Shown here: piece by piece, positions 18,401 to 33,139 of the stretch
Numbering within the stretch: position 1 is the first letter of the stretch
How the letters are laid out: every line of letters begins with the position of its first letter
Assembly (NCBI RefSeq): GCF_008629675.1
Contig: NZ_VWOX01000006.1
Location: forward strand, 186,001 to 250,000
Direction: 5' to 3'
Length of the DNA: 64,000 nt
Source: Roseiconus nitratireducens
GTDB lineage: Bacteria > Planctomycetota > Planctomycetia > Pirellulales > Pirellulaceae
Position numbers and translations under genes: made by a program
Notes under the pieces: model-generated
Databases searched by the model: none
The model's input: the letters and a program-made list of their open reading frames with translations, nothing else
Told to the model about the DNA's origin: nothing

Positions 18401-19952
18401 GGCAGCACCAGCCGCAGTCGCATCCGCGAGGCAGCCAGTCCGGCCGGCAGTTCCGTCCGGCGCTGTCGATTCCCCCGACGCTGCTTCGGCGAATGGGCAT
18501 TGGGACGACGGTTACTACTTCGCGGACAGCTTCACCACCGTTCCCCGCGGAAGCAATGCGCCGCGAGCCAGCGAACCGAATTCGCAAACTGATCGGCCGG
18601 CCGAAGCACCCCGAAAGGTCTCGCCCTTTTTCCTGACGGTGGACAGCCCCATCGATCAGGCGCCGTCGGTCGACGGCGTCTCCGCGTCGCGGTTGCGAAA
18701 ACTGAACGTCAGCCACATCACTCATTTGATGCAACAGGATCCCAATCGCTTGGCCGACGCCCTGGGGTTGGCAAGCGTGAATGCAGCCACGATTCGCCGT
18801 TGGCAAGCCGAATGCCGACTGGTCTGTCATGTCCCGCAATTGCGAGCCTTCGACGCCCGCGTCCTGGTCGGCTCGGGGATCACCGACGCCGGGCAACTGT
18901 CGGCGACCGACCCGATGGATCTGCTGGACCGTGTCGAGGCCTTTTTGGCAACCGAGCGAGGCCAACGGATTCTGCTGAGCGGAACGAGTTATGAGCTGTC
19001 TCGCATCACCAGCTGGATCGCAACGGCAAACGTCACCACTGATGGCGAGCCGATTCTGCGGGTGCGCGACCACCAGACCGTGGACGGTCGCGTCGTCGGA
19101 GACGGAAAGAAGTCTCGGCTGGTTTCGCGCGACGCGGAATCTTTTGAATACGAATTCGTCGACGATCAGGGACAAGTCGTCCGGGCACGCTCCAAGCGAC
19201 GAAAAGCAGCCAACGAAGCAGCGGTCACCCGTCAAGCGTCGCGATCCGATCGCGACGCCTCGGGCCAGGTGCGGCGCCGGGTTCATCCGGACGGTCGCAC
19301 TCGCAGCTCAGTTCCCCTGCGTTCCCAACGGTCCTTTGAAGGGACGTCGCGGCGCGACGGAGCGTCCTCCAGCGCCGTCCACCGGCGTTCGATGGAACCA
19401 CACTCGCAAGAGCATACTTTCGGAACCCGTCGGGCACCGGAGCAAGACCTCCGGCACTCCGACGGCGGTCGCGAATCGGTCGGCGTGCCGGCGGCCGATG
19501 AAGGTGTCGAAGAGCTGCGGTTTTACCTGCAGCGGGAAAGCCCGATCGTGGATGCCCCATCGATCGGCAGTCGCATGGCAGAAAAGCTTGAGGCGATCGA
19601 AGTCCACTCTGTCGACGACCTCCTCAACAGTGACCCCGCGGAACTCGCCGAACTGTTGGACCATCGTCGGATCGATGCCGATGTCGTCGCCGCCTGGCAG
19701 CATCAGTCGATCCTGGTTTGCCGGATTCCAATGCTTCGCGGACACGACGCCCAGTTGCTGGTGGCGGCCGGAATCACGACTCCGGAAGAAGTCGCCGCTT
19801 TGGATCCGAAGGAACTTCTGGAGGTCATCGATCCGATCGCACGCAGCAACGAAGGCAAACGGATCCTGCGTGGCGGAAAACTTCCGGATCTGGCCGAGGT
19901 CACCGAGTGGGTGACTTACGCCGGGATGAATCGCGATCTGGTGGCAGCTTAG
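15492..19952 (+). CDS. YhaN/SMC-like ATPase fused to two DUF4332 domains
   Basis: A 1486-residue protein. The N-terminus aligns by eye with YhaN-type (COG4717) AAA ATPases: a short strand, LNVV, then a Walker A-like TPEGAGKT (about residues 31-38), where the first Gly is replaced. Long charged helical stretches follow (about 180-680), then WLVRLSGGRLKRLRW (about 690). The ABC-signature region reads LCPAVDRALAALALRLA, and the Walker B position reads IPLVVESH rather than hhhhDD, so ATP hydrolysis is doubtful. A Pro/Ala-rich linker leads to a DUF4332 helix-hairpin-helix domain (about 1044-1180), a basic Arg/Ser-rich linker, and a second DUF4332 domain (about 1340-1480). The two end domains share LVCHVPQLR/LVCRIPMLR and ITxxxxLxxxDPxxLL. 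Probably acts on nucleic acid; the exact role is unknown. First gene of a four-gene set. Confidence 0.85.
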   Translation: MLLDRIDIDHHGPLNRVELGPFSEHLNVVCTPEGAGKTAIARFVRDSLVRREYPLGMMSSSSGRVVWADRNGKIHCRREQDGTPTGRRTIEFETRGDAAHRFDWLHGSWIDGIADSTDASRALESIRIPESVVDGIVTDTAVTRVARVVEACLKSGLDDPKLYAGLPMGPSVVSGTSPDSPDQQQGMRRVVRDELARVEAELASLEASGLAGNATSPDEGWIETRRRQLQHRLGYLREELSRVRSGAWSATRPWTSQDRVVADELSRLHDRIWHLRVRRNELDRWLSQLEQDRHRVRYSTSSTASPPAQHHNADALNAFSTLPSAPGTFEMDARLRATLGTLEAQILRWRRVHDELRGLRQAITRLHPSIDAPTGSLPFSEEMLRRERMNRFLASLDRYNATASDGQTPWGAFEPILGTDPAWPDEVDLRIEAIVSHLDWLVSQYDAPGATWSQWYRAVPAAEAYRNQASLVRCLRTIQQDLLNVRRHGFRLQDRSQHGTRNHSPLWDVQQCEQWVVATIRRLIGYRQSLVADRRLADLVHYPSWLDESYERQNWSVWYIDHLESEAARRMHEIQKVSAELNHCLNAAAELHRRQRHTIGETSFSDPSFGMDAWQRPLAEFRSPVDLQAEIDAVRTELERLNQHHTDSPRVRWLRERRAKLIAKLGVPQTTRRSDSPLADEASQWLVRLSGGRLKRLRWSLNGTQPPANSAAKSDARQTWVQIDGVDEQLCPAVDRALAALALRLAAGDLLARTGRSIPLVVESHRELLRSGPADAASEHSWNATGNPPLNLSVIAALDDYAKQGRQVIVLTSDRLFADQAARRGGHTFSVHGERVAHAHRPLWRPHFAPESYVGPHAGAHVLDPAESVTDFSDAFVDQYYDSASTWDAHAQPSGMPPQSAADLYPPVGSGADDWQSVPGVPGVPASQQPFSALGPYDSLPQLPPAATFADINRNLDAIWQEIYGANPYAAAPAAVASARQPVRPAVPSGAVDSPDAASANGHWDDGYYFADSFTTVPRGSNAPRASEPNSQTDRPAEAPRKVSPFFLTVDSPIDQAPSVDGVSASRLRKLNVSHITHLMQQDPNRLADALGLASVNAATIRRWQAECRLVCHVPQLRAFDARVLVGSGITDAGQLSATDPMDLLDRVEAFLATERGQRILLSGTSYELSRITSWIATANVTTDGEPILRVRDHQTVDGRVVGDGKKSRLVSRDAESFEYEFVDDQGQVVRARSKRRKAANEAAVTRQASRSDRDASGQVRRRVHPDGRTRSSVPLRSQRSFEGTSRRDGASSSAVHRRSMEPHSQEHTFGTRRAPEQDLRHSDGGRESVGVPAADEGVEELRFYLQRESPIVDAPSIGSRMAEKLEAIEVHSVDDLLNSDPAELAELLDHRRIDADVVAAWQHQSILVCRIPMLRGHDAQLLVAAGITTPEEVAALDPKELLEVIDPIARSNEGKRILRGGKLPDLAEVTEWVTYAGMNRDLVAA

Positions 19953-19974
19953 CCGGACAGCACAGCGGGATTGG

Positions 19975-19995
19975 CCGGCGGAAACACTCCGCCGG
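19975..19995 (+). repeat. Strong intergenic hairpin
   Basis: CCGGCGGA-AACAC-TCCGCCGG, an 8-bp perfect stem 22 nt after the stop of the YhaN-DUF4332 gene. No T-run follows directly, so it may stabilise the mRNA 3' end or attenuate read-through rather than act as a classical terminator. Confidence 0.45.
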
Positions 19996-20134
19996 GTCCG
20001 GGAAATGCCAGCAAGACGATCCGTTGGGAAAAGCGCTTTTTTTGCCTGCATCGCTTTGCCAAAAACTCGCGGATCGCTTACGCTTCGCCCCCATCACTGG
20101 CACTCATTTTTCGGCTGGCCAAAAGGAGTTTGGA

Positions 20135-20410
20135 ATGAGCACTCGAATCCCGTTGAGTCGTGCTGACGAAGAAGCTCGCCTTCGCACCGAGCGATTGGAC
20201 CTGAGTATTGCGGAGATGGGGTTGTCGGTCCGAACAACCAACTGCTTGGAAGAGACCGGGATCCTGACCGTCCGGGATCTGTTGAACGCCACACCGCAAC
20301 GTTTGTTGGCGATCAGCAATTTCGGCGAAAAGACTTTGGGTGAAGTCTACGGCAAGCTGGAAGAGCTGGGATTCTATCGACCGAGCCGACGGCCGGAGCA
20401 GCCTCGCTGA
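20135..20410 (+). CDS. Free-standing RNA polymerase alpha C-terminal-domain-like protein
   Basis: A 91-residue protein with the alpha-CTD helix-hairpin-helix pattern: LDLSIAEMGLSVRTTNCLEE, TVRDLLN and NFGEKTLGEVYGKLEELGF. In RNA polymerase alpha this domain binds UP-element DNA and activators. Here it stands alone without the alpha N-terminal dimerisation domain. The ATG at 20135 is fixed by AAAAGGAG seven bases upstream; the frame is open further upstream but has no better start. It lies between the DUF4332-fused ATPase (also a helix-hairpin-helix protein) and a membrane protein that starts three bases after its stop. Confidence 0.88.
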   Translation: MSTRIPLSRADEEARLRTERLDLSIAEMGLSVRTTNCLEETGILTVRDLLNATPQRLLAISNFGEKTLGEVYGKLEELGFYRPSRRPEQPR

Positions 20411-20412
20411 TC

Positions 20413-21513
20413 ATGGTTCGCTTTCCTCGCCCCTATAGCAAGAAACGGGGAAAGCGGTTTATCGGCACGGAGCTGAGAAGCCTGCTGTGGGAAACCGCGT
20501 TTTTCAGCGGTGTTTTTCTGGTGGGCGTGTTCGTGTTGTCGCTGGTACTGATCAGCGAACTGGCCACCTGGCACGAACTTCACCCGCTGAAAGAATTCAC
20601 GAAGCTGCATCCCGATCGTGTCACGCCGCGGGAGCTGCATGGCGGCGGACTGTCCAGTTGGATCTTCGGGATTCTGGGCGTGGCCGCGATCGGCAGTGGA
20701 GCAGCGGGTCTGGTCTACCGTCTGGTGCGAGTGGGCGCGAGCAGCGAGCGACGTTCTGCATTTGCCAAACGGGCTTCGTCCATCGAAATCATCGTCCCGG
20801 GCGACGAAGGCGTGGAACGCCTGCCGTCGGTCCCGCGCGGCATCTCGCTGACCGACAGCCCTGGCGAGCGGCTGACGTATCGGCTTGCCGCAGAAAGTTC
20901 CGCCGGCGGCGAGCTGGTCGGCCCGCTGTTACTGGCGCTCCTGTGGAATGCCGTCTGGTTCGTCTTGCTGGCCGTCGTGGTTTTGGGGTTCTGGTACGGA
21001 AGCCCGCGGTACATTCTGGCTGGGCTGTTGATTCCGTTTGCGGGGATTGGGTACTGGTCGTTCCGATTTTTCCTGTCGCAACTGCGCCGTTCGGCGGGTT
21101 TGGGACCAACGATCGTCGAAATCAGTGATCATCCGTTGTATCCGGGCCGTCGCTATCGGTTGTTCGTCAGCCAATCGGGCAGGCTCCGATTGCGCCGATT
21201 GACCGTGCGGGTCGTCTGTGAAGAGGAGACGGTGTACAGCCAGGGAACAGATGTGCGGGTGGAACGGTATGAAGTTTTTGCTCAGGAAGTCTGTGCAGAG
21301 CGTGATGTTCGAGTTGACCCACAAGCCCCTTGGGAGCAACAATTTACTGTCGACTTGCCGCCCAACGTGATGCATTCCTTTGTCGGGGATCACAACGCGG
21401 TGCGTTGGAAGGTCATTGTCTCTGGAGAAGCTCGTCCGTGGCCATCGTTCTGCCGAAACTATCCCGTCGTCGTCCACCCACCGGGCTTGCCGCCGAAGCG
21501 CAGCCCGCGGTGA
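20413..21513 (+). CDS. Membrane protein with arrestin-like C-terminal part
   Basis: A 366-residue protein with two hydrophobic pairs: TM segments near residues 30-50 and 78-100, and another pair near 168-215. The C-terminal third (ISDHPLYPGRRYRLFVSQSG...LTVRVVCEEE) has the strand pattern of arrestin-like or immunoglobulin-like sandwiches, followed by WKVIVSGE. No named family was recognised. The start is two bases after the stop of the alpha-CTD-like gene. The stop overlaps the next gene's GTG (GTGA), so the two are probably translationally coupled. Confidence 0.8.
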   Translation: MVRFPRPYSKKRGKRFIGTELRSLLWETAFFSGVFLVGVFVLSLVLISELATWHELHPLKEFTKLHPDRVTPRELHGGGLSSWIFGILGVAAIGSGAAGLVYRLVRVGASSERRSAFAKRASSIEIIVPGDEGVERLPSVPRGISLTDSPGERLTYRLAAESSAGGELVGPLLLALLWNAVWFVLLAVVVLGFWYGSPRYILAGLLIPFAGIGYWSFRFFLSQLRRSAGLGPTIVEISDHPLYPGRRYRLFVSQSGRLRLRRLTVRVVCEEETVYSQGTDVRVERYEVFAQEVCAERDVRVDPQAPWEQQFTVDLPPNVMHSFVGDHNAVRWKVIVSGEARPWPSFCRNYPVVVHPPGLPPKRSPR

Positions 21514-21950
21514 GTGTGTCGCTGTGCCGTGAAGACGGCATGTATGAAGGCGGTCGGGAGCTGCAGGCGACTTGGCGAGTCAGTCGCGTCACACTGGACT
21601 CATTGGTCGCAATCGAAATCTCGGTGCTGTGGTCGACTGAGGGAAAAGGCGACACCGATTTGCACGTGCACCATTTCGAACGCCTGGACGAGGCCCAAAT
21701 TCGCCGCCAGGGTTTGGCGGACTCGCAGTTGCTGCGTTGCGAATTGCCGGCGACGCCGTTGAGCTACCATGGGCGGCTGATTCGGCTGCGGTGGTGCGTC
21801 CGGATGCGACTGTTTCTTTCGGACGGTCGCGAAATTGTGACCGACCAGCCGTTCTACCTGGTGGCGCCCCGCACGAATGAGAATCGGCCTTCATCGATCG
21901 TCGGTGATGAACCACGTCGAGCGTCTTCTCGCGGCCCGTCCCAGTCCTAG
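21510..21950 (+). CDS. Arrestin-like beta-sandwich protein, coupled to upstream membrane protein
   Basis: A 146-residue protein with repeated strand signatures (REDGMYEGGRELQATWRVSR and IRLRWCVRMRLFLSDGREIV) resembling the C-terminal part of the preceding gene. It has no signal peptide or membrane segment and is probably a cytoplasmic partner of the membrane protein. The start is inferred as the GTG at 21510, which overlaps the upstream TGA as GTGA. A longer in-frame extension to 21330 would overlap the upstream gene heavily and reads as a shadow. Confidence 0.65.
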   Translation: MSVSLCREDGMYEGGRELQATWRVSRVTLDSLVAIEISVLWSTEGKGDTDLHVHHFERLDEAQIRRQGLADSQLLRCELPATPLSYHGRLIRLRWCVRMRLFLSDGREIVTDQPFYLVAPRTNENRPSSIVGDEPRRASSRGPSQS

Positions 21951-22140
21951 ATCGGAAGGGCGGACGGCCGATGTTGGCGTCTCGCGCACAACGCTCCAGT
22001 CGCGACGCAACGACAGCGATACCACGTCATCGAGTGGACGAGCCATCCTTCTCTCGCTGGTGCTCGACCCTCGTCCAAAGAGGTCGTTCAGCATTCCGAG
22101 CCAGAAAGTGACGTGCTTTTCTGAAATTCACCCTCCCTCC

Positions 22141-22288
22141 GGGAGGGTCAAAGGCGAGGCACGAGCCTTTGGGGAGGGTGTCTTCATCAACCAGCTGAAT
22201 CCATAGCGCCGGACAGCCCTCCCCGCGTCGTCGCAAACTCCTCCGCGACCCTCCCGGAGGGAGGGTGAAGCAAAGCTGCACGACCTCG
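22141..22288. repeat. Dispersed intergenic repeat, family B, copy 2
   Basis: Second copy of the element at 14114-14262, in the same orientation. It is bounded by GGGAGGGT palindromes (CCTCCGGGAGG and CCTCCCGGAGGG). It fills most of the 463-nt gap between the arrestin-like gene and uvrA; nothing else is visible there except the presumed uvrA promoter region. Confidence 0.65.
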
Positions 22289-22413
22289 AAAAGGAGGGTG
22301 AAGTAAATGCTTTCGGGCCGCGCAACCTTGAGTCATTCCGCGTTGTTGGGCCAACCGGTAAACTACGCCCACTCGGCCTCTGCCCCCACCTTCTTGCTGC
22401 GCGTTTTGTTTTC

Positions 22414-28848
<6,435 letters not shown>

Positions 28849-28854
28849 TTCTCG

Positions 28855-30072
28855 ATGATCACGGCCCAATCGCTTTCCGACTGTGAACCTGCATTGCGCG
28901 CGGCGATGCAAGCCGGCGCAGTCGATGCAAAAACGACGGGCCGGATGCGCTCCCAATTGGGAACGGAAATGGCGGCCGTGGTGCTGGAGACCGCTCGGCT
29001 TCAAGCCAAAGCGATCGCCAAACTGGGAAGCGGTACCTGGTGGGTGACCGAACGGGCGTTACAGCAAGCGACGACCAGGCCGGTGGCCGAGTTCAAGGCA
29101 CGATTGCTGTCCGGTGCGTCAGAAGTGTTCGATTTGTGTTGTGGCATCGCTGGCGATGCGTGCGCGTTTTTGCGGGCGCCAGGGTTGGCGGACACTTCCA
29201 TGACAGCGGTGGACCGTGATCCGGTGATGGCGGCCATGGCCGCGGAGAACCTGCGATTGAACGGCAATGTTTCCGCCGCGTCGCAGGTCCGGGTGCGATG
29301 TGACGATGTTGGTCGCCTTTCCATCCCGTCTTCGGCAACGATCCATTTGGATCCCGACCGACGCCAAGGCAGCGCGAGAAAGACGCGTCCCGACGATTAC
29401 TCACCGGACTGGGACGTGGTCGAAAGGCTGCTGGAGGCCTGCCGCGGCGGAATCGTCAAGCTTGCCCCGGCGGCCACCGTCCAGGACCATCCGCTGCGTC
29501 ATCGGCTGTGGATCTCTTCGGCGAAGTCGGTTCGTGAACAGACATTGCTGACCGGTGACGTTGTGTCAGCCGCTGAACGTGACTTGGGTTGGGAGTTGCC
29601 GCCCGGCGGGCGCTCGGCCGTTCTGCTTTCGGGGACGGCTCCGCCAGCAGTCTTTGGTGGGCAGCCCGATTTGGACGTGGACGTCGCCGATCAACCGGGC
29701 CGATACCTCGTGGATCCCGACGCTGCGATTCGAGCTGCAGGTCTTACCCAAGCATTCGCCGTGTCGCACGGATTGCGAACGCTGGGGGGCCCCAGCGGGT
29801 TCTTGACGGGCGATGCGATCGACCCTGCAGCCATGCGAACACTTGCCGTGTGCGAAGCCGTGGACTGGTTTGGAGCCTGCGACGATCGAAAACTCCGCAA
29901 ACTGCTACGTGCACGCAACGAGTATCCCGAACGGGTGAAGGCACGTGGCGTTGCAGAGAACCCGAACGAACTGGAACGCCGGTACCGAAGCTGCGGCGAC
30001 CGACCGATGACTCTGTGGCTAGGACGTTTGGGACGCCGACAGTATGCCGCGATCACACGCGATGCTTCGTGA
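28855..30072 (+). CDS. Class I SAM methyltransferase with THUMP-like domain
   Basis: A 405-residue protein starting six bases after uvrA. The methyltransferase motif I is FDLCCGIAGDACAFL (about residue 91), followed by TAVDRDP. The catalytic region reads IHLDPDRR. The C-terminus (PERVKARGVAENPNELERRYRSCG) matches the THUMP-like domain often fused to these proteins. The likely substrate is RNA, but the position and target are not known. The close spacing suggests co-transcription with uvrA. Confidence 0.85.
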   Translation: MITAQSLSDCEPALRAAMQAGAVDAKTTGRMRSQLGTEMAAVVLETARLQAKAIAKLGSGTWWVTERALQQATTRPVAEFKARLLSGASEVFDLCCGIAGDACAFLRAPGLADTSMTAVDRDPVMAAMAAENLRLNGNVSAASQVRVRCDDVGRLSIPSSATIHLDPDRRQGSARKTRPDDYSPDWDVVERLLEACRGGIVKLAPAATVQDHPLRHRLWISSAKSVREQTLLTGDVVSAAERDLGWELPPGGRSAVLLSGTAPPAVFGGQPDLDVDVADQPGRYLVDPDAAIRAAGLTQAFAVSHGLRTLGGPSGFLTGDAIDPAAMRTLAVCEAVDWFGACDDRKLRKLLRARNEYPERVKARGVAENPNELERRYRSCGDRPMTLWLGRLGRRQYAAITRDAS

Positions 30073-30491
30073 AAACATCTCACGGAAACCGCCAGGTGGC
30101 GACGTGCGCCCGGAAGTGCCGTTCCGCCGTGACCACGACTTACAGACAGTGCCTTTTTCAAACAGAGCTTTTTTGGAGCTAGGGCTTTTTTCCGTCAGGC
30201 TCCGGTCACGCAGCCGCGGCCAAACGAAGCCGGCACCGCGGATTCGTTTCCACGGGCTCCCTCCCGGGGGGCATGCTCTCTGACAGGTGTCCCGGCATCC
30301 GCCCTGGACGCAATTCGCCAGATTTGCGGGCAATCAGCGGGGTTTTCTGGAGGGATTCTGTCCAGCTCGTTGACGAGCCAGGGGCTTTGGTGGACCATCA
30401 TTGCGTGCTCTGACTTGGACGCATCGTGAGAGGCTGGACCAGGGCAGAACCAGTGGACGATCGGTTGTTCTCCTCCCAGCGAAGGTGATTC
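30073..30491. other. Intergenic region, nothing coding seen
   Basis: 419 bases. Two short T-runs near 30150-30190 (CTTTTTC, GCTTTTTT, GCTTTTTTCC) may mark transcript ends of the methyltransferase gene, but no convincing stem precedes them. No conserved ORF, tRNA or known riboswitch motif was found. Confidence 0.5.
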
Positions 30492-32906
30492 ATGGCTGTT
30501 GTTTCCTGTCCAAACTGCGACGAAAAGGTGCGGCTGCCCGTTGAAACGCTGCCCGCGGCGAGTTTGGTGGAATGTCCCTGGTGTGGAGAGCGGCTGCCGA
30601 AGACGGACTGGTTGGGAAAGTTGCCACCGCTGGCGAAATTGTATTCCGCCGACGGAGAGCTCATTGAGAACGTCCCACCGATGACGGGTGGTGATTTCTC
30701 CAACGAACGAGCCTCCCAGGAGCCGGGACTCTACGAACAGAGCTCTTACGAACAGATGCCTTACGAACAGGGGCGACAGGAGGGCAGCAACGAATCCTCT
30801 CTCCTGGCGGAGCTGGATCAATCTGCCATCGTCGCCGAACAACCGCTGATGCATCCTGTCTCGATCGCCCCGGATCCGTCGTCAGACGATTGGGCCGAGG
30901 GTTCCCCTGGCGACGGCTCGCCGGAACTGGACCGCTCATCAGCCGACCAAAGCGATGAATTTAGTTACTCCGATGCCGATGAAGAACCGGAGGATCCGTT
31001 TGCAAGAGAAGACTCACTTGAGGCTGCGAGCGATCAACAGGCTGACATTGACCGCGTCGACCGGGAATTAGACGAACTGGAAGTGGAAGAGTCAGCCGGT
31101 GACGAGGCCGACCGTGAGCACCCGCCGAGTTTCTTAGACGACTTGGTCCCCGAAGAGGTGGACGCCAACGGCCAGGGCACGACCGCCGCATCCGCGCCGG
31201 TTATCGACATCCGCGAGAAGGCGGCTCGCCGCGACAGTGTTCCGTTCGCGGAGACGCCTCCGATGCGCCCGATCCGCAAGCCATCTCAGTCTCCCGTTCG
31301 CACGGTCGCGAAGATCGTGCTGGGAGGTCTGTTGGCGGTGCCCCTCGCTGGCTTGATCTTGCTGGTCGCCGGTCGCGCCCCCAACCTGGGCTTTTATCCC
31401 TTCGACGGATCCTTCAGCGGCGATGGGTCGTCCGTCGCCCGACGCGCGGCGCCGCCCGTTTCCGACAGGCCCGACCCCAGCAACGAGTCTCGCAAACCCC
31501 CGATGGGCACCGTGCTGCCGGACCCGACCGACGAGGAGGCAGGCAATCCGGCGGCCGATCTTTCAACGACCCAAGACGACGACCAAGAGACGGCCTTGAG
31601 TGAAGAAGCGGCAGGGGAACTGTTCCGGCCAGGCGATGCTTCCTCCTCGGTCCAGGAAGACAGTTTCACGCCGCGGACGGACGCATCGAGCGATGCCAAT
31701 CCCTCGAGCGATGCCAATCCCTCGAGCGATGCCAATCCCTCGGGCGATGGAACTCTTTCCGGCGATGACGCAACTGGCTCGGCGCCGCTGGCCGATGGCT
31801 TCATTCCGGCCGAACGCCGGTCGGAGTCCCCTGCCGAACAGGGCACTCCCACCGAACAGGCAACCGAACTTGATTGGCCGGAACCGAATCGCGATCCGCC
31901 GGCAAACGACTCGTCGCCCCAAGAACAGCCCCCGCAGGACGACCTGAACAATTCGCTGCTGGTGTTTCCGAACGAACCGCCGCAGGCGAATCCTTCACCG
32001 GCGGGGAACGAGGCCGAGTCTCAGCCAAGGGAGCCAGCCACCCCGGCAGACCCGGCCGCGGAGTTGGCTGAGCTTTTGGGCGGTCCGACGCTGGAGAACC
32101 AGCCTTCGGAACCGACCGAGGACGAATCGCCGATGGAGGCGGAATCCGACGCTTTGGGCCAAACCGACCCGTCCACCCCCGAGGAACCGAACCCCGAGCC
32201 GGACACCGGCGACGACGTTACACAGCAGCCAGCGATTGCCGAGATTTCCGACGTCGACAACGAAAACGGCGGTATTGAAACTCCATCCGATTCGGCCCAG
32301 CCTGGCCTCGGGATGCAGTTGCCGCCAAGTGATTCCGACGCCCAAGAGGGCGCCGATGGAAACGCGGGTCCGGCGGCGCCGGCAGCGAACAATACCAAGC
32401 TCGCCGATGGTGGATCGGCCGCGGCCATCCGCGTATCGGAAGTCGATGACCCGGCGGTCAAAGATGCCTGTCAACAGGCGCTCGCATCCATCGAAAAACT
32501 GCGAGAGAAAAATAACCGTGGCGAAGCCTTGAAGCAGAAGGAGCTGGCGACAGCCTATCGTGAACTGACTCGAGTCGCGGATCTGGACGCGCTGCAAACC
32601 AGTCCCTGCGTGTCGGAGCTACTCTCGGAACTGTCTGAGCCCGCGTTCCTGGAGCCATTTCAGGCACTCGCGAGCGAATGGATCTCTTGGGATCGGCGGA
32701 CGACGCGCGGGGTGCTGCTGGTGGGCCGGTTGACGCGCGAAGATCCGCAGACGATGCGATTGCAATCGCCCGACGATCGTCCGGTCGTCATTGTCGCCGA
32801 CGACGTATCCCAATGGCCGACGGACCAGCGGATGATCATTCTGGGACAGATCGAAAGCACCGATCCGACCCGCATTCGCATCCGTGCCGGCGAAATCCTT
32901 CCCTGA
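30492..32906 (+). CDS. Zinc-ribbon, single-pass membrane protein with disordered acidic region
   Basis: An 804-residue protein. The N-terminus has a zinc ribbon (CPNC...CPWC, residues 6-34) of the MJ0042/zinc-finger-like type. An acidic, probably disordered part follows (about 60-255). One membrane segment is near residue 280 (GGLLAVPLAGLILLVAG). A second Pro/Asp/Ser/Glu-rich stretch includes three identical SDANPS repeats encoded by an exact 18-bp tandem repeat. The C-terminal 150 residues are more ordered (ACQQALASIEKLREKNN...WISWDRRTTRGVLLVGRLT). The function is unknown; the layout suggests a cytoplasmic sensor linked to an extracytoplasmic domain. AAGGTG lies upstream of the ATG. Confidence 0.82.
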   Translation: MAVVSCPNCDEKVRLPVETLPAASLVECPWCGERLPKTDWLGKLPPLAKLYSADGELIENVPPMTGGDFSNERASQEPGLYEQSSYEQMPYEQGRQEGSNESSLLAELDQSAIVAEQPLMHPVSIAPDPSSDDWAEGSPGDGSPELDRSSADQSDEFSYSDADEEPEDPFAREDSLEAASDQQADIDRVDRELDELEVEESAGDEADREHPPSFLDDLVPEEVDANGQGTTAASAPVIDIREKAARRDSVPFAETPPMRPIRKPSQSPVRTVAKIVLGGLLAVPLAGLILLVAGRAPNLGFYPFDGSFSGDGSSVARRAAPPVSDRPDPSNESRKPPMGTVLPDPTDEEAGNPAADLSTTQDDDQETALSEEAAGELFRPGDASSSVQEDSFTPRTDASSDANPSSDANPSSDANPSGDGTLSGDDATGSAPLADGFIPAERRSESPAEQGTPTEQATELDWPEPNRDPPANDSSPQEQPPQDDLNNSLLVFPNEPPQANPSPAGNEAESQPREPATPADPAAELAELLGGPTLENQPSEPTEDESPMEAESDALGQTDPSTPEEPNPEPDTGDDVTQQPAIAEISDVDNENGGIETPSDSAQPGLGMQLPPSDSDAQEGADGNAGPAAPAANNTKLADGGSAAAIRVSEVDDPAVKDACQQALASIEKLREKNNRGEALKQKELATAYRELTRVADLDALQTSPCVSELLSELSEPAFLEPFQALASEWISWDRRTTRGVLLVGRLTREDPQTMRLQSPDDRPVVIVADDVSQWPTDQRMIILGQIESTDPTRIRIRAGEILP
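31687..31740 (+). repeat. 18-bp tandem repeat, three exact copies, in-frame
   Basis: Three perfect copies of CGAGCGATGCCAATCCCT encode SDANPS repeats in the disordered region of the zinc-ribbon protein. A fourth, degenerate unit follows. The multiple of three keeps the frame, so copy number could vary without loss of function. Confidence 0.9.
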
Positions 32907-33139
32907 TACCGCTGTTGCGTCGACGATTCGCGGCCCAAGTTGTGACACCGTCGCCCGGCGGTGGATGGCGGAGGCCGCCAACACCACCAAAGCGTTGGAG
33001 CGTCGGGACTTCAAGCGGAATGCCGGCTGTGTTCGGCATCGTGAGGCGATGGGGGGCTGCGACGGTTGCGATCGACTTCGGCACTGACGATAATTCTGCG
33101 ACTCCTCCTCCCATCAAACGTCTCCAGACAGAGAGCATC

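Noticed and set aside
18285..19286. A 333-residue minus-strand ORF
   Set aside because: It is antisense to the YhaN-DUF4332 gene; the sense frame is supported by two related DUF4332 domains.
31687..31740. Three exact direct repeats, considered as a CRISPR array
   Set aside because: The units are contiguous without spacers, are 18 bp long and keep the reading frame of a gene.
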